DNA of 38,451 nucleotides, taken from Candidatus Saganbacteria bacterium (GTDB lineage Bacteria; Margulisbacteria; WOR-1; XYC2-FULL-46-14). Below the pieces are notes generated by a model that was not told the DNA's origin, did no database searches, and saw only the letters and a list, made by a program, of their open reading frames with translations. The position numbers were made by a program, and so were the translations under genes. The stretch covers positions 1 to 38,451 of the forward strand of contig JABMQY010000083.1 in NCBI GenBank assembly GCA_013202975.1, in the 5' to 3' direction. Below, one piece after another: positions 7,552-16,539 of this stretch; position 1 is the first letter of the stretch, and every line of letters starts with the position of its first letter.

Positions 7552-8835
7552 GTGATAAAATTCGAAATGCACTTTGGAATTGATCATGTAAGAAAAGTAG
7601 ATCCTGAAATTGCAAAAGTAATTGACCTTGAATTAGAGAGACAACAGACTAATCTTGAATTAATCGCCTCAGAGAATTTTACCTCCCGCGCGGTGCTGGA
7701 GGCTGCCGGCACGGTCTTAACTAATAAATATGCAGAAGGATATCCCGGAAAACGCTACTATGGCGGCTGTATTGACGTTGACCTTTCTGAATCTTTGGCA
7801 ATTGAGCGAGCTAAAAAACTATTTGGTGCAGAGCATGCCAATGTTCAGCCCCACTCGGGATCTCAGGCGAATTTTGCCGTATACATGGCTTTCTTAAAAC
7901 CGGGAGATACGGTTTTGGGGCTTGATTTATCTCATGGCGGTCATTTGACTCACGGATGTCACGTAAATGTCTCCGGAATTCTCTATAAATTTATCCCTTA
8001 CGGCGTAAAGAAAGAGAGCGAAACTATTGACTATGATAAATTAGCCGATTTAGCAAAAGAGCATAAGCCCAAAATGATCGTATCCGGGGCAACTGCTTAT
8101 CCCAGAATTTTTGATTTCAAACGCCTGCGTGAAATAGCAGATTCTGTCGGGGCAATTCTAATGATAGATATTGCCCATATTGCCGGCTTAGTTGTAGCCG
8201 GAGAACATCCTTCTCCTGTTCCCCATGCTCAGGTTGTAACATCAACCACTCACAAAACGCTAAGAGGTCCACGCGGGGGTCTTATCTTGTGTAAAGAGGA
8301 ATTTGCCAAACAGATTAATAAGGCGGTCTTTCCCGGAATCCAGGGGGGGCCGTTAGAACATATTATTGCTGCAAAAGCAGTTGCCTTTAAAGAGGCGGCA
8401 AGCGATAGTTTTAGGGAATACCAGAAGCAGGTTGTGAAAAATGCTAAAGCGCTGGCCGCAGCATTTATTTCACTGGGATTCCGTCTGGTATCCAACGGAA
8501 CAGATAATCATCTTATGCTGGTTGATTTAAGAAGTAAAAAGGTGACAGGAAAGATTGTCGAAAAACTTTTGGATGAGGCCGGAATTACGGTTAATAAAAA
8601 TACCATCCCTTTTGACCCGGAGAAACCATTTGTAACATCAGGGATCAGGGTAGGGACTCCGGCTGTTACCACACGCGGGATGATGGAAGAACAGATGAAA
8701 ATTATTGCAGACTTAATCAACCGGGCAATTGACGGAGAAGATAAAAACAAGATCAGATCTTTAGTCAGAGAACTCTGTGCTCAATTTCCATTGTATAATA
8801 ATTCTCCGAAGCTCCGAGAAAAGCGAGGAGCGTAG
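7552..8835 (+). CDS. glyA: Serine hydroxymethyltransferase
   Basis: A PLP enzyme that interconverts Ser plus THF and Gly plus 5,10-methylene-THF, the main one-carbon source. It shows LELIASENF near the N-terminus, [14 protein letters not shown] (substrate/PLP region), [10 protein letters not shown], and the PLP-lysine motif [13 protein letters not shown] near residue 235, all in family order with normal length. GTG 7552 was chosen because AGGA at 7541-7544 is 7 bases upstream; TTG 7537 and ATG 7567 are alternatives and the N-terminal residues before VDPEI are not conserved. It heads a unit with ftsE (4-base gap) and ftsX. Confidence 0.95.
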   Translation: MIKFEMHFGIDHVRKVDPEIAKVIDLELERQQTNLELIASENFTSRAVLEAAGTVLTNKYAEGYPGKRYYGGCIDVDLSESLAIERAKKLFGAEHANVQPHSGSQANFAVYMAFLKPGDTVLGLDLSHGGHLTHGCHVNVSGILYKFIPYGVKKESETIDYDKLADLAKEHKPKMIVSGATAYPRIFDFKRLREIADSVGAILMIDIAHIAGLVVAGEHPSPVPHAQVVTSTTHKTLRGPRGGLILCKEEFAKQINKAVFPGIQGGPLEHIIAAKAVAFKEAASDSFREYQKQVVKNAKALAAAFISLGFRLVSNGTDNHLMLVDLRSKKVTGKIVEKLLDEAGITVNKNTIPFDPEKPFVTSGIRVGTPAVTTRGMMEEQMKIIADLINRAIDGEDKNKIRSLVRELCAQFPLYNNSPKLREKRGA

Positions 8836-8839
8836 GAGA

Positions 8840-9523
8840 ATGATAGAATTAAAATCAGTAATAAAGACATTTTCCAACGGGGTTGAGGCACTTATTAATG
8901 TGACACTGCACGTTGGGAAGGAAGAATTTATTTTCTTAGTCGGACCATCCGGTGCCGGCAAGACTACTCTAATGAAGATGCTTTATCGGGAGGAGATCCC
9001 TTCTTCTGGCCAGGTTGTGGTAGATCGTATTAATGTCACAAAACTGGCAGAGGATCAAATACCATTTTTACGAAGAAATATTGGTGTGGTATTCCAGGAT
9101 TATAAGCTTCTTCCGCGCAGGACCGTTTATGAAAATGTAGCTTTTGCTCTTCAGGTAACCGGGGCTCCACGCTCTCAAATCAGAAGAAGAACCATGCAGG
9201 CTTTAGAATTGGTCGGGATGTTAAAGCGGGCAAAGTCTTTTCCCTCGGAGTTGTCCGGCGGAGAAAAACAAAAGACCTGTATAGCCCGCGCAATTGTAAA
9301 TAATCCTCTTATTTTGCTGGCAGATGAGCCGACCGGAAATCTTGATCCTCAAACCTCCTGGGATATTATGGAGCTTTTGGATAAAATCAACAGGAGAAAG
9401 ACAACTGTTGTAGTTGCGACACATAATAAGAATATTGTTGATGGTATGCGCAAGAGAGTAGTTGTGATTGAGGGCGGGCGCATAACCCGTGATCAGCAGC
9501 TGGGGACTTATAGTCAAGAATGA
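8840..9523 (+). CDS. ftsE: Cell-division ABC transporter ATPase FtsE
   Basis: The ATPase partner of FtsX; the complex sits at the division septum and controls peptidoglycan hydrolases rather than moving a solute. The 227-aa protein has Walker A GPSGAGKTT (35-43), Q-loop Gln86, signature LSGGEKQK (138-145), Walker B LILLADEP (157-164), the FtsE-typical TGNLDP just after it, and H-loop His195. ATG 8840 follows AGGAG at 8834-8838; the longer upstream open frame overlaps glyA and lacks a ribosome site. The signature Gln-Gln is replaced by Lys-Gln, a mild variation. It overlaps ftsX by four bases. Confidence 0.95.
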   Translation: MIELKSVIKTFSNGVEALINVTLHVGKEEFIFLVGPSGAGKTTLMKMLYREEIPSSGQVVVDRINVTKLAEDQIPFLRRNIGVVFQDYKLLPRRTVYENVAFALQVTGAPRSQIRRRTMQALELVGMLKRAKSFPSELSGGEKQKTCIARAIVNNPLILLADEPTGNLDPQTSWDIMELLDKINRRKTTVVVATHNKNIVDGMRKRVVVIEGGRITRDQQLGTYSQE

Positions 9524-10410
9524 GTACATTCTCAAATTTAGAATTTTTTGTTGTTGAAGCATTTCGGGGGATTGGCCGGTCTCCCTTAATGAGTTTTGTT
9601 GCTATTGGTATAGTTACGGTTACTTTGACTATATTTGGATTTTTCATGCTTGGGGTAATCAACCTTGGCAATGTGGTTTCTACCATGGGGGCCAAACTCG
9701 ACATCACTTCTTATGTGAATAAAGATTTGAGCAATCGTGATGCGGCGGAGCTTGAGGTGCGTCTTAAGAAGATCGACGGAGTGGAAAAGGTGAATTATTA
9801 TTCAAAGGATGATTCCTGGAAGGATTTTAAAGAAGAGTATTCAGGGAAGCTTGAGTTAGGAGAGGTGGTTTCTGAAAATCCGCTTCCCAACACCTTCGCA
9901 ATTAAAGTGCGTTCGCCCGAAATCCTTCCCAATGTTGCGGCTGCGATTTCAAAAATTGAAGAAATTGACGAAGTCCGATACAGCGGAAAACTCATTAGCC
10001 AGGTGCAGAACCTGGTTGAAGCCGTAAGGCTTGCCGGTTTTGTTTTTGTTTTTCTGCTCTTTTTTGCCACTTTGCTGATAGTTGTAAATACTATTCGCCT
10101 AACTGTGCTTGCGCGTGAAACAGATATTTATATCATGCGTTTGGTTGGAGCAACCAGTTCGTTTGTCAGATGGCCGTTTGTTATTGAGGGAATAGTAATA
10201 GGGGTGGGAGGCGGAGTTTTTGCAGTACTGTTGCTGCGCGCCACCTACGAAACTTTGGCCTTTAAGGTCAGTGCTGCTTTTCCCTTTTTGCCGGTTGTTA
10301 CCGATTCATTTTTATTGAGCATGGTTTTTGCTGCGGTGGGAATAACCGGGGCAATGCTTGGGATGATAGGCGGCTATATTTCTGTTTCGAGGTTATTAAA
10401 AAATGCTTAG
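9520..10410 (+). CDS. ftsX: Cell-division protein FtsX
   Basis: The membrane partner of FtsE. At 296 aa it has the family's four membrane segments: one near residues 22-45, then an extracytoplasmic domain (~50-165), then three more near 168-192, 215-240 and 262-288. The NTIRLTVLARETDIYIMRLVGAT motif region after the second segment (near 190-212) is the conserved cytoplasmic coupling loop of FtsX/MacB-type permeases. It starts by ATGA overlap with ftsE and overlaps the following gene by 8 bases, so all three are coupled. Confidence 0.94.
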   Translation: MSTFSNLEFFVVEAFRGIGRSPLMSFVAIGIVTVTLTIFGFFMLGVINLGNVVSTMGAKLDITSYVNKDLSNRDAAELEVRLKKIDGVEKVNYYSKDDSWKDFKEEYSGKLELGEVVSENPLPNTFAIKVRSPEILPNVAAAISKIEEIDEVRYSGKLISQVQNLVEAVRLAGFVFVFLLFFATLLIVVNTIRLTVLARETDIYIMRLVGATSSFVRWPFVIEGIVIGVGGGVFAVLLLRATYETLAFKVSAAFPFLPVVTDSFLLSMVFAAVGITGAMLGMIGGYISVSRLLKNA

Positions 10411-11797
10411 ATTTTTGCGTAAAAACATGAAAGTAGTCCTGATTTTTGTAATAGTTGCTTTTTCTATGTCAGTTTTTTTGGGAATTTCATTTTTTGGCGG
10501 CGGCGGAGGAGGAGCGGGACAAAACCAAATAAAGACTGCTAAAGGATTTCTTTTGATAAACGGGAAAGAGGTTGATCCTTCTCATTACTCCCGCATCTAT
10601 AATCGTTTAAGAAGTAATTTTCCTGCCCGTCTTTCTCCCAAAGAGATGCTTTATTTAGAGAGCATGGCAATGTCCCAGACAATTGATTTTTCGCTAATGT
10701 TAGCTGCAGCAAAGCAAGAGGTGAAAGTCTCAGGTTCTGAGCTCAATCAGGCCATTGAAAATATTGCCAAGTCACAAAAAGTTCCCTCGGTTGGCCGATT
10801 GAAAAAAATAGTGCAAAGATCAGGCGGCAACTGGAACAGCTTAAAAAAAGCCATAAAAGAAGATCTCCTGGTGCAGAAACTAATTTCAAAAAAGAATAAA
10901 GAGGTTAAAGTTAGTCCCAATGATTTAAGAGAGATAAATGTGCGCCATATTTTGATCCGCCACCAAAAGGGGAAAGAAGAAGATGTGGAAGAGAGGGTCA
11001 AGAGGATTTTTGTAAAAGCCAGAGGGGGAGAAGATTTTGCAAAACTGGCTAAAAAATATTCCGAAGATCCGGGATCAAAGGTAAAAGGCGGTGATTTGGG
11101 ATATTTTACAACCGGGGCAATGGTCCCGCCTTTTGAAGAAGCTGCCTTTAAGCTAAAAATTAGAGAAATAAGCCAGCCTATAAAAACCGACTTTGGTTAC
11201 CATATTATAAAGCTGGAAAATTCCCGCCTGCGTAAAATTTCCGGCCAGAAAGATATTGAAAAAGCAATTATGCAGGAAAAACAACAAAAGTTTTTTTCTG
11301 ACTGGATGTTTAATTTGAAGAAGGACACGAAGATAAAAATCATTGATGCTTCATTGCGCGCCCTGGATTTAAGATTAAAAGGAAAGCTCAATGAAGCAGT
11401 TTTTGAGTATAATAAGGCGATTGCCGAGAATCCCGGAAATGCCTATCCGCACATCTTTCTGGCCAGTCTTTATGAGGAATTAGACAAGAATGAGCTGGCG
11501 GTTTCTGAGTATAAAGCGGCAATTGATTTATCATCCGGTGACCCGACATTTTACATCTTACTGGGGGATTTATTAGTAAAGATGAATAATAAATCCGCTG
11601 CCATAAAGCAGTATAAAAAGGCTTCTATTATTGCTGGGGACAAAAAAATGATTCATGAGGAATTGGTCACTAAATTTAAAAAACTGCGATCAAATGCCAA
11701 TGTGCAGAAAGAACTTCAAGAAATCTCCCGCATTAGTAAAAAAGAGGCTTTTGAAAAAGGACTCCTTGATAAGCAGCAGAAGTTAAAGACGGAATAG
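10403..11797 (+). CDS. Membrane-anchored parvulin-type PPIase with TPR tail (SurA/PpiD-like)
   Basis: 464 residues: an N-terminal membrane anchor (~10-33) followed by a Gly-rich stretch, a SurA_N-like helical chaperone region (~45-175), a parvulin rotamase domain (~178-273) with RHILI, GGDLGYF and FGYHIIKLE, and two to three tetratricopeptide repeats (~310-410). Periplasmic parvulins of this kind assist folding of outer-membrane or exported proteins; the anchor makes it more like PpiD/PrsA than soluble SurA, and the TPR tail is unusual for both. It is coupled to ftsX by an 8-base overlap. Its 3' end overlaps the convergent phosphoglucomutase gene by 15 bases. Confidence 0.88.
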   Translation: MLRFLRKNMKVVLIFVIVAFSMSVFLGISFFGGGGGGAGQNQIKTAKGFLLINGKEVDPSHYSRIYNRLRSNFPARLSPKEMLYLESMAMSQTIDFSLMLAAAKQEVKVSGSELNQAIENIAKSQKVPSVGRLKKIVQRSGGNWNSLKKAIKEDLLVQKLISKKNKEVKVSPNDLREINVRHILIRHQKGKEEDVEERVKRIFVKARGGEDFAKLAKKYSEDPGSKVKGGDLGYFTTGAMVPPFEEAAFKLKIREISQPIKTDFGYHIIKLENSRLRKISGQKDIEKAIMQEKQQKFFSDWMFNLKKDTKIKIIDASLRALDLRLKGKLNEAVFEYNKAIAENPGNAYPHIFLASLYEELDKNELAVSEYKAAIDLSSGDPTFYILLGDLLVKMNNKSAAIKQYKKASIIAGDKKMIHEELVTKFKKLRSNANVQKELQEISRISKKEAFEKGLLDKQQKLKTE

Positions 11798-13186
11798 TTT
11801 CTCCCCTTCTCCAAGCAGTATTTGAGTTCCTTCAGTAGTTCTTCCCTCAGCATAAATTCGAAGCAGTGGTTCTGTTCCGGAAAGGCGGAAGAGGAGCCAG
11901 CTTTCGTCTTGAAAATTGAGTTTTAATCCATCCAATGTTTCAACTTTAACAACTTCTTGTTTGGCAAATGTTTTTGGAGGATTGTTTTTAATCTCATCAA
12001 GCTTTTTTACTGTTTTATCCCGGTTTTTAAGCTGCAAATCAATCCGATCATAATAGTAATAACCTAATTTGTCCATTATTTGATCAAGAATTTGCTTAAG
12101 GTTATATCCGGTTTTAGCCATAAGCTCAAGTAAGAGCAGGCCGCAAAGTGTCCCGTCCCGCTCGGGAAGATGCATCGGGATTCCCATCCCCCCGCTTTCC
12201 TCCCCGCCAATAATTATTTTTTCATTAAGCATTATATCTGCAATATATTTGAATCCGATCGGAACCTCTTTGAGATTAAGCTTGTATTTCTTAGCCTGCT
12301 TTTCAATTAATCTGCTAATGTTAAAGGTCTTTACAACTTTGCCCTTCATTTTTCTGTTTTCGACCAAATGTTTTAGCAGCAGCGAAAACATGTTGTGAGA
12401 GGAAAGGTATGTGCCGGATGGATCAACTGCTGCCAGGCGGTCACCGTCTCCGTCTAATACAATGCAGGTTGAGAAAACCCGATCATAAGTTTTCATAAAA
12501 GAAATAGTATCTTCAAGGTTAACTGGCAGCGGCTCCGGATTTATCCCTCCAAAAAGGGGATCCCGATTTCCGTGGATCTCTTCAACTTCCATTCCATGTT
12601 TCGCAAGAATCTCTTTTATATAACCTGCTCCGGAACCATACATTGGATCAACTACCACCTTTACCCCTGACTTTGCGATTAGTTTCAGATCTACCAGTTT
12701 TTCAATGTGTTTGAAGTAATTTGGCTTTGGATCAATATATATAATCTTACCTTCATTTGACATTTGACATTTGACATTTGTCATTTGGCCCAATTTTTCC
12801 TCAACTGCCTTGGTAACCTCAGGCCGGGCTGACCCGCCAAAGGCTTCTTTTATCTTGAAACCATTCCAATCCGGGGGATTGTGGCTGGCGGTTATCATGA
12901 TGCCGGCCCCAAGCTTTTTGCTTTTTACAACAAAGGATAAGACCGGTGAGGGGACAGATTCTTTAGTTAAATATGTTTTTATCCCGGATCCCGCGCAGAT
13001 GGATGCGGCAGTTTTGGCAAAATTCTCGGACTGGAAGCGATTGTCAAAGCCGACTGCAACCCCCAATTTATCTAATTTGTTATCTTTGAGATACTTTATA
13101 AAAGCAAGGGTAACCTTTTTTACATTTTCAAAGGTAAATTCATCCGCGATCTTGGCGCGCCAGCCGTCTGTTCCGAATTTAATCAT
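11783..13186 (-). CDS. Phosphoglucomutase/phosphomannomutase family
   Basis: An alpha-D-phosphohexomutase that moves phosphate between C1 and C6 of a hexose through a phosphoserine. In the 467-aa protein the catalytic loop is TASHNP with Ser101, the metal loop DGDGDR at 245-250, the sugar-binding loop GEESGG at 328-333, and the phosphate-binding RLSGTEP near the C-terminus. GEESGG suggests glucose/mannose phosphate rather than glucosamine (GlmM). It would supply glucose-1-phosphate for nucleotide sugars such as that made by RmlA near the window end. Residues 134-145 are encoded by a tandem 7-base repeat (12754-12788), a lineage-specific insert in a surface loop. It overlaps the upstream mrcA by four bases. 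Confidence 0.92.
   Translation of the reverse strand: MIKFGTDGWRAKIADEFTFENVKKVTLAFIKYLKDNKLDKLGVAVGFDNRFQSENFAKTAASICAGSGIKTYLTKESVPSPVLSFVVKSKKLGAGIMITASHNPPDWNGFKIKEAFGGSARPEVTKAVEEKLGQMTNVKCQMSNEGKIIYIDPKPNYFKHIEKLVDLKLIAKSGVKVVVDPMYGSGAGYIKEILAKHGMEVEEIHGNRDPLFGGINPEPLPVNLEDTISFMKTYDRVFSTCIVLDGDGDRLAAVDPSGTYLSSHNMFSLLLKHLVENRKMKGKVVKTFNISRLIEKQAKKYKLNLKEVPIGFKYIADIMLNEKIIIGGEESGGMGIPMHLPERDGTLCGLLLLELMAKTGYNLKQILDQIMDKLGYYYYDRIDLQLKNRDKTVKKLDEIKNNPPKTFAKQEVVKVETLDGLKLNFQDESWLLFRLSGTEPLLRIYAEGRTTEGTQILLGEGEKLFRL
12754..12788. repeat. Five tandem copies of a 7-base unit inside the phosphohexomutase gene
   Basis: CATTTGA three times, then CATTTGT and CATTTGG. On the coding (minus) strand it reads as QMTNVKCQMSNE. 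Because 7 is not a multiple of 3, gain or loss of one unit would shift the frame. The same word occurs as a scattered repeat in many environmental genomes. Confidence 0.85.
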
Positions 13187-15237
13187 TCAAAATCCCTATC
13201 CTCTTTTTCTAACCATTCAGGCAGTTCTTTGTCTATTTCTTCCAGTTCTTCTTCTTCTTCCTCTTCGATTATTGTGTGGAAATAACACGAACTTAAAGGC
13301 ACATCGTTTTTAAAATATTGTGCGGATAGGATGCGCTCTTTTGGGCAGTATTCATGGGGACGGAGTCCGGAATCACGGCATATCTGTATTTTTACCAATC
13401 CTTCTGGTTGTTCAAATCTTAATGCCGGCTGGTCCTTTAGGGCCTGTTTCATAAAAGCCTTCCAAAGTCGCGGGCAGACCGCTACTTCGGCGACCCCTTT
13501 CATCGATTTGTTGTTATCATTTCCAACCCAAACTCCGGTAACAAGCTGGGGGACAAAGCCGATAAACCAGGCGTCCCGAAATTCTTCGGTTGTGCCTGTT
13601 TTGGCCGCTGCCTCCCGCAGGAGTCTTCCCCTATAACCTGTTCCTCTCTGCAGGACTCCTTTCATCATATCAACCATTACCGCAGCAGTGTTGTTGCCAA
13701 GCACCCTGGTTTCTTTTGGTTTGTTTTCTTCCAGGATTATGTCATCTCTGCTTAATATTTTTGTGATTGCTATCGGTTCGGCGCGGATGCCCCGATTCGC
13801 TAATACCCCGTAGGCTGAGGTCATTTCAAGCAGGTTTACGTCATAAACGCCCAGGGATATGGCCAGGGCATATTCTAGTTTGCTTTTTATTCCCATGCGA
13901 CGGGCCATGTTAATTGTTTGCGCGATCCCGACCTGTTTCAGTAATTTAATCGTGGGTATATTGAGGGAACGTTCCAGTGCTTCGCGCATAGTTACATTCC
14001 CGTTGAATTTTTTGTTGAAATTATTTGGTGCCCAGGTGCCTTTGGGGTTCCATTTATTTGGATATACATGGAAAGTGGTTTTTTGGTCTGCCAGGATTGT
14101 GCCTGGCGACATCCCTTTCTCTATTGCCGCAGCATAGACAAATGGTTTAAACGAGCTTCCGGGAGGGCGCTGGGCCTGAACCGCCCGGTTAAATTGGCTT
14201 TTATAAAAATCTGCACCACCAACCATGCTTTTGATATGACCGTTGCGGGGATTTAAACTTAATAATGCAGCCTGGCTGAAGCGGTATTTTTTACCTTCTT
14301 CACCAATAAATTTGTCAATTACCCGTTCAGCATGGGCCTGCATGCTTACGTTTAAGGTTGTATGGACTTTTAGTCCTCCCTTGTAGACAAGATCAGAACC
14401 ATATTTTTCCATTAGATTTCCCAGTATATAACTTATAAAGTAAGAAGCAATTTGACCGCGGCTGCGGATTTTTTCCGGGTGCAGGATTAGCTCTTCTGTG
14501 TAGGCTGCCTTTGCCTGATCAAGAGTAATTTTGTTTTCTCTTACCATGATAACCAGAATAATTTTTTGTCTTTTTTTAGCCAGAGTGAGATTCTTGTAGG
14601 GAGAGAGCCGCTCTGGTGCTTCTATAATCCCGGCTAAGACAGATGCTTCTGCAAGGGTAAGTTCTTTTGCCGTTTTTCCAAAATATAAAAAAGATGCCGC
14701 TTCAATGCCATAGGCATTGTGACCCCAGTAGATCTGGTTAAGGTACAGTTCTAATATTTCTTCCTTTGAAAATCTTCTTTCTATTTGCAGGGCCAGAATG
14801 GCCTCCGATATTTTCCTAATAAAACTTCTTTTTTTGGTCAGGAATAAATTTTTTGCAAGCTGCTGGGTGATAGTTGACCCGCCTTCCTTTATTCTCCCTG
14901 CGGATATGTTCCGGACGGTAGCACGGGCGATACCGGCCAGGTCGATGCCGTGGTGAGAGTAGAAGTTTTTATCTTCTGTTGCAATTACCGCATTAATAAG
15001 ATTGGGTGAGATTTTTGACAAAGGGACCACCTGGCGGTTCTCTTCTTCGTGTAAACGGGCCAGGACCTGGCCGTCGTCAGCGTAGATAATCGTAGCTTCA
15101 GAGGGTAAATATGAATTAATACTCGATACATCGGGCAGCTGGCTTATGATTTGGGCCATGAAACCGGCCACTGCAGCAAAAAAGATGAGAAATATAACAA
15201 GTATCACTTTTCGATAAGCAATATTCGGTTTTTTCAT
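13183..15237 (-). CDS. mrcA: Class A penicillin-binding protein (PBP1A type)
   Basis: A bifunctional peptidoglycan synthase of 684 aa: cytoplasmic basic N-terminus, one membrane anchor (~10-32), a GT51 glycosyltransferase domain with catalytic Glu88 in EDKNFYSHHG and GGSTITQQLAKN near 119-130, then a transpeptidase domain with SSFK (Ser361-Lys364), SLN (424-426) and KTGT (546-549). All catalytic motifs are intact. The tail carries a run of Glu (EEEEEEE) and ends acidic, which is unusual. ATG 15237 is preferred over the upstream in-frame ATGs because the membrane-anchor pattern MKKPN...RKV begins there and a -10 box lies 9 bases before it. It is transcribed with the mutase downstream. Confidence 0.95.
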   Translation of the reverse strand: MKKPNIAYRKVILVIFLIFFAAVAGFMAQIISQLPDVSSINSYLPSEATIIYADDGQVLARLHEEENRQVVPLSKISPNLINAVIATEDKNFYSHHGIDLAGIARATVRNISAGRIKEGGSTITQQLAKNLFLTKKRSFIRKISEAILALQIERRFSKEEILELYLNQIYWGHNAYGIEAASFLYFGKTAKELTLAEASVLAGIIEAPERLSPYKNLTLAKKRQKIILVIMVRENKITLDQAKAAYTEELILHPEKIRSRGQIASYFISYILGNLMEKYGSDLVYKGGLKVHTTLNVSMQAHAERVIDKFIGEEGKKYRFSQAALLSLNPRNGHIKSMVGGADFYKSQFNRAVQAQRPPGSSFKPFVYAAAIEKGMSPGTILADQKTTFHVYPNKWNPKGTWAPNNFNKKFNGNVTMREALERSLNIPTIKLLKQVGIAQTINMARRMGIKSKLEYALAISLGVYDVNLLEMTSAYGVLANRGIRAEPIAITKILSRDDIILEENKPKETRVLGNNTAAVMVDMMKGVLQRGTGYRGRLLREAAAKTGTTEEFRDAWFIGFVPQLVTGVWVGNDNNKSMKGVAEVAVCPRLWKAFMKQALKDQPALRFEQPEGLVKIQICRDSGLRPHEYCPKERILSAQYFKNDVPLSSCYFHTIIEEEEEEELEEIDKELPEWLEKEDRDFE

Positions 15238-15246
15238 GTACTGTTT

Positions 15247-15255
15247 ATTATAGCA
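15247..15255 (-). promoter_or_regulatory. Extended -10 promoter of mrcA, predicted leaderless
   Basis: On the minus strand TGCTATAAT, a perfect extended -10 (TGn plus TATAAT), ends 9 bases before ATG 15237. There is no good -35 box and no room for a Shine-Dalgarno. Confidence 0.6.
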
Positions 15256-15287
15256 TTTCGCTCTGCAATTATCGATCTGCTTGCCGG

Positions 15288-15293
15288 TATAAT
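15288..15293 (+). promoter_or_regulatory. -10 element of the plsC-like gene, predicted leaderless
   Basis: TATAAT ends 8 bases before ATG 15302. No Shine-Dalgarno is present and a -35 match is weak. It is divergent from the mrcA promoter, with about 35 bases between the two -10 boxes. Confidence 0.5.
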
Positions 15294-15301
15294 ATGGTAA
15301 T

Positions 15302-15994
15302 ATGTTCATCATAATGCTCTTAAATGCCTTCAGAACTATTGTTTTTTGGTTTGTTTTTCTTTTTAGTATTATCCTGATTCCTCTTTTTCTTCCTCTCTGC
15401 TTCTGGTTACGGGATAAAGAGAGAGCCTATCGCTCTGCCATGAGGCTGTGTTCGATCTTAGCGCTCTATTTTAGTTTTACCCGAATAGAGTTTTCCGGAA
15501 GTGAGAATCTCCCAAGGGAATCCGGCCTGATCATGGTAGCAAACCATTCGAGTTTTATTGATAATATTATCCTTTTGGCAAAGCTGCCCGATTTCTTGTT
15601 TACGGTTCACCACTCCGGTTTCCGGCTTCCATTTATAAAGAATATTTATCGGGGGGCGGGCTGTATTGGGGTTGGATTTCGCGATTCGCAAATGCTGGTC
15701 AGTTCTGCCAAACTGATAAATGCATTAAGAAACAAAGAGAATGTCCTCTTCTATGGGCAGTTTTCTACCCGGGGAGAGATTGGACGGTTTAGCGAGATTA
15801 TTACAAAGCTTTCTAATGAAGTGCGTGTTGAAGTTTTGCCGATTGTTCTTAAAAACAGCAGCCGGGTTTTCCGCTCCAGGAAGTTAGTTTTTACTTCTAT
15901 GGAAAAGATAAAGCTGCATATCGGCCAGCCGTCATTTTTTGAAACTAATTCACAGATTAAAGAGCAATTTGAGAAGATTTATAAAAAACTCTAA
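15302..15994 (+). CDS. PlsC-family acyltransferase (lysophospholipid acyltransferase type)
   Basis: A 230-aa protein with an N-terminal membrane segment (~8-36) and the acyltransferase motif NHSSFID (Asn81, His82, Asp87), the H-x4-D catalytic dyad of glycerolipid acyltransferases. A second block near 113-125 (NIYRGAGCIGV) fits the substrate-binding region. The usual FPEGTR motif is replaced by FYGQFSTR at 150-157, so the phosphate-binding Glu-Gly pair is missing and the acceptor may not be 1-acyl-glycerol-3-phosphate. It could acylate another lipid or a lipid A-like molecule. ATG 15302 is used; ATG 15314 is possible. It is the last recognisable housekeeping-type gene before the island. Confidence 0.8.
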   Translation: MFIIMLLNAFRTIVFWFVFLFSIILIPLFLPLCFWLRDKERAYRSAMRLCSILALYFSFTRIEFSGSENLPRESGLIMVANHSSFIDNIILLAKLPDFLFTVHHSGFRLPFIKNIYRGAGCIGVGFRDSQMLVSSAKLINALRNKENVLFYGQFSTRGEIGRFSEIITKLSNEVRVEVLPIVLKNSSRVFRSRKLVFTSMEKIKLHIGQPSFFETNSQIKEQFEKIYKKL

Positions 15995-16001
15995 AATCGA
16001 T

Positions 16002-16029
16002 GCAAGTTTTAGCGGGGTTGTTCCGATAG
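16002..16029 (+). promoter_or_regulatory. Sigma-28-like promoter, island site 1
   Basis: GCAAGTTT (16002-16009), 12 bases, TCCGATAG (16022-16029). It is preceded by T and followed by a fourth T of the T run, as at the other five sites. The leader contains GGAGGTG at 16055-16061 before ATG 16069. This is the least perfect -10 of the six (final G instead of A). Confidence 0.75.
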
Positions 16030-16068
16030 GGTAGGTGGAGACAAAGTATACTCTGGAGGTGTATTAAT

Positions 16069-16302
16069 ATGTCAGTAAGCGGAGTGCCCCCAATTGGAGC
16101 GGAAAGACGTCCAAAGGCTTTGCAGGCTCTTGCTAGTTCCTCAGTTAAAGGACTTTCCGATGCGCTAGGGTTAATTAAAAGATCCAAGGATCGCGCAGGA
16201 GGGAAAGTTGATCTTCCAAAACAGGGTGATATTAATAAAAAGACGAAGCCGGAAAAAAAGGCCCCGATCCCGATTGGGCCACAAAAAGGGGTTATTAGAT
16301 AG
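16069..16302 (+). CDS. Small hypothetical island protein, 77 aa
   Basis: Not recognised. It begins MSVSG, a polar Ser/Ile/Pro-rich N-terminus without signal peptide, has one probable helix (about residues 17-40), and ends in a Lys/Pro-rich tail (KKTKPEKKAPIPIGP). It is the first gene after sigma-28-like site 1, with a good Shine-Dalgarno (GGAGGTG, 7 bases before the ATG). A small secreted or chaperone-like protein is possible, but nothing in the sequence decides this. Confidence 0.65.
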   Translation: MSVSGVPPIGAERRPKALQALASSSVKGLSDALGLIKRSKDRAGGKVDLPKQGDINKKTKPEKKAPIPIGPQKGVIR

Positions 16303-16317
16303 ATAAAGGAGGAGCGT

Positions 16318-16539
16318 ATGTTTTCAATTCAGCTTGACTGGACATCAGTTTTGGTAGGAATGACAGCTACATATTTAGTATATAGTTTGATTACATTTTA
16401 TCTGGCTTACAGGAATAAAAAGAAAGCGGAACGGGAAATGGATAAGATAGAAGGAAAAATTAAGAAGGTAGAAGAGCAGTTGAAGATAAAAAAACAAAAA
16501 CTGGAAGACGAGATTAATAAGAGGACAAAGGAGAAATAA
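16318..16539 (+). CDS. Small membrane protein with coiled coil, 73 aa
   Basis: One membrane segment (about residues 9-31, VLVGMTATYLVYSLITF in part) followed by a highly charged Lys/Glu helix (35-73) with heptad spacing, so probably N-terminus out or in the membrane and the coiled coil in the cytoplasm. Shine-Dalgarno AAAGGAGG precedes the ATG. Its stop overlaps the next start (TAATG). It is the only protein of this operon with a clear single membrane anchor; a scaffold or anchoring role for neighbours is possible but unproven. Confidence 0.7.
   Translation: MFSIQLDWTSVLVGMTATYLVYSLITFYLAYRNKKKAEREMDKIEGKIKKVEEQLKIKKQKLEDEINKRTKEK

Noticed and set aside
12754-12788. CRISPR-like repeat
   Set aside because: Units are only 7 bases and directly tandem with no spacers, inside a coding gene.
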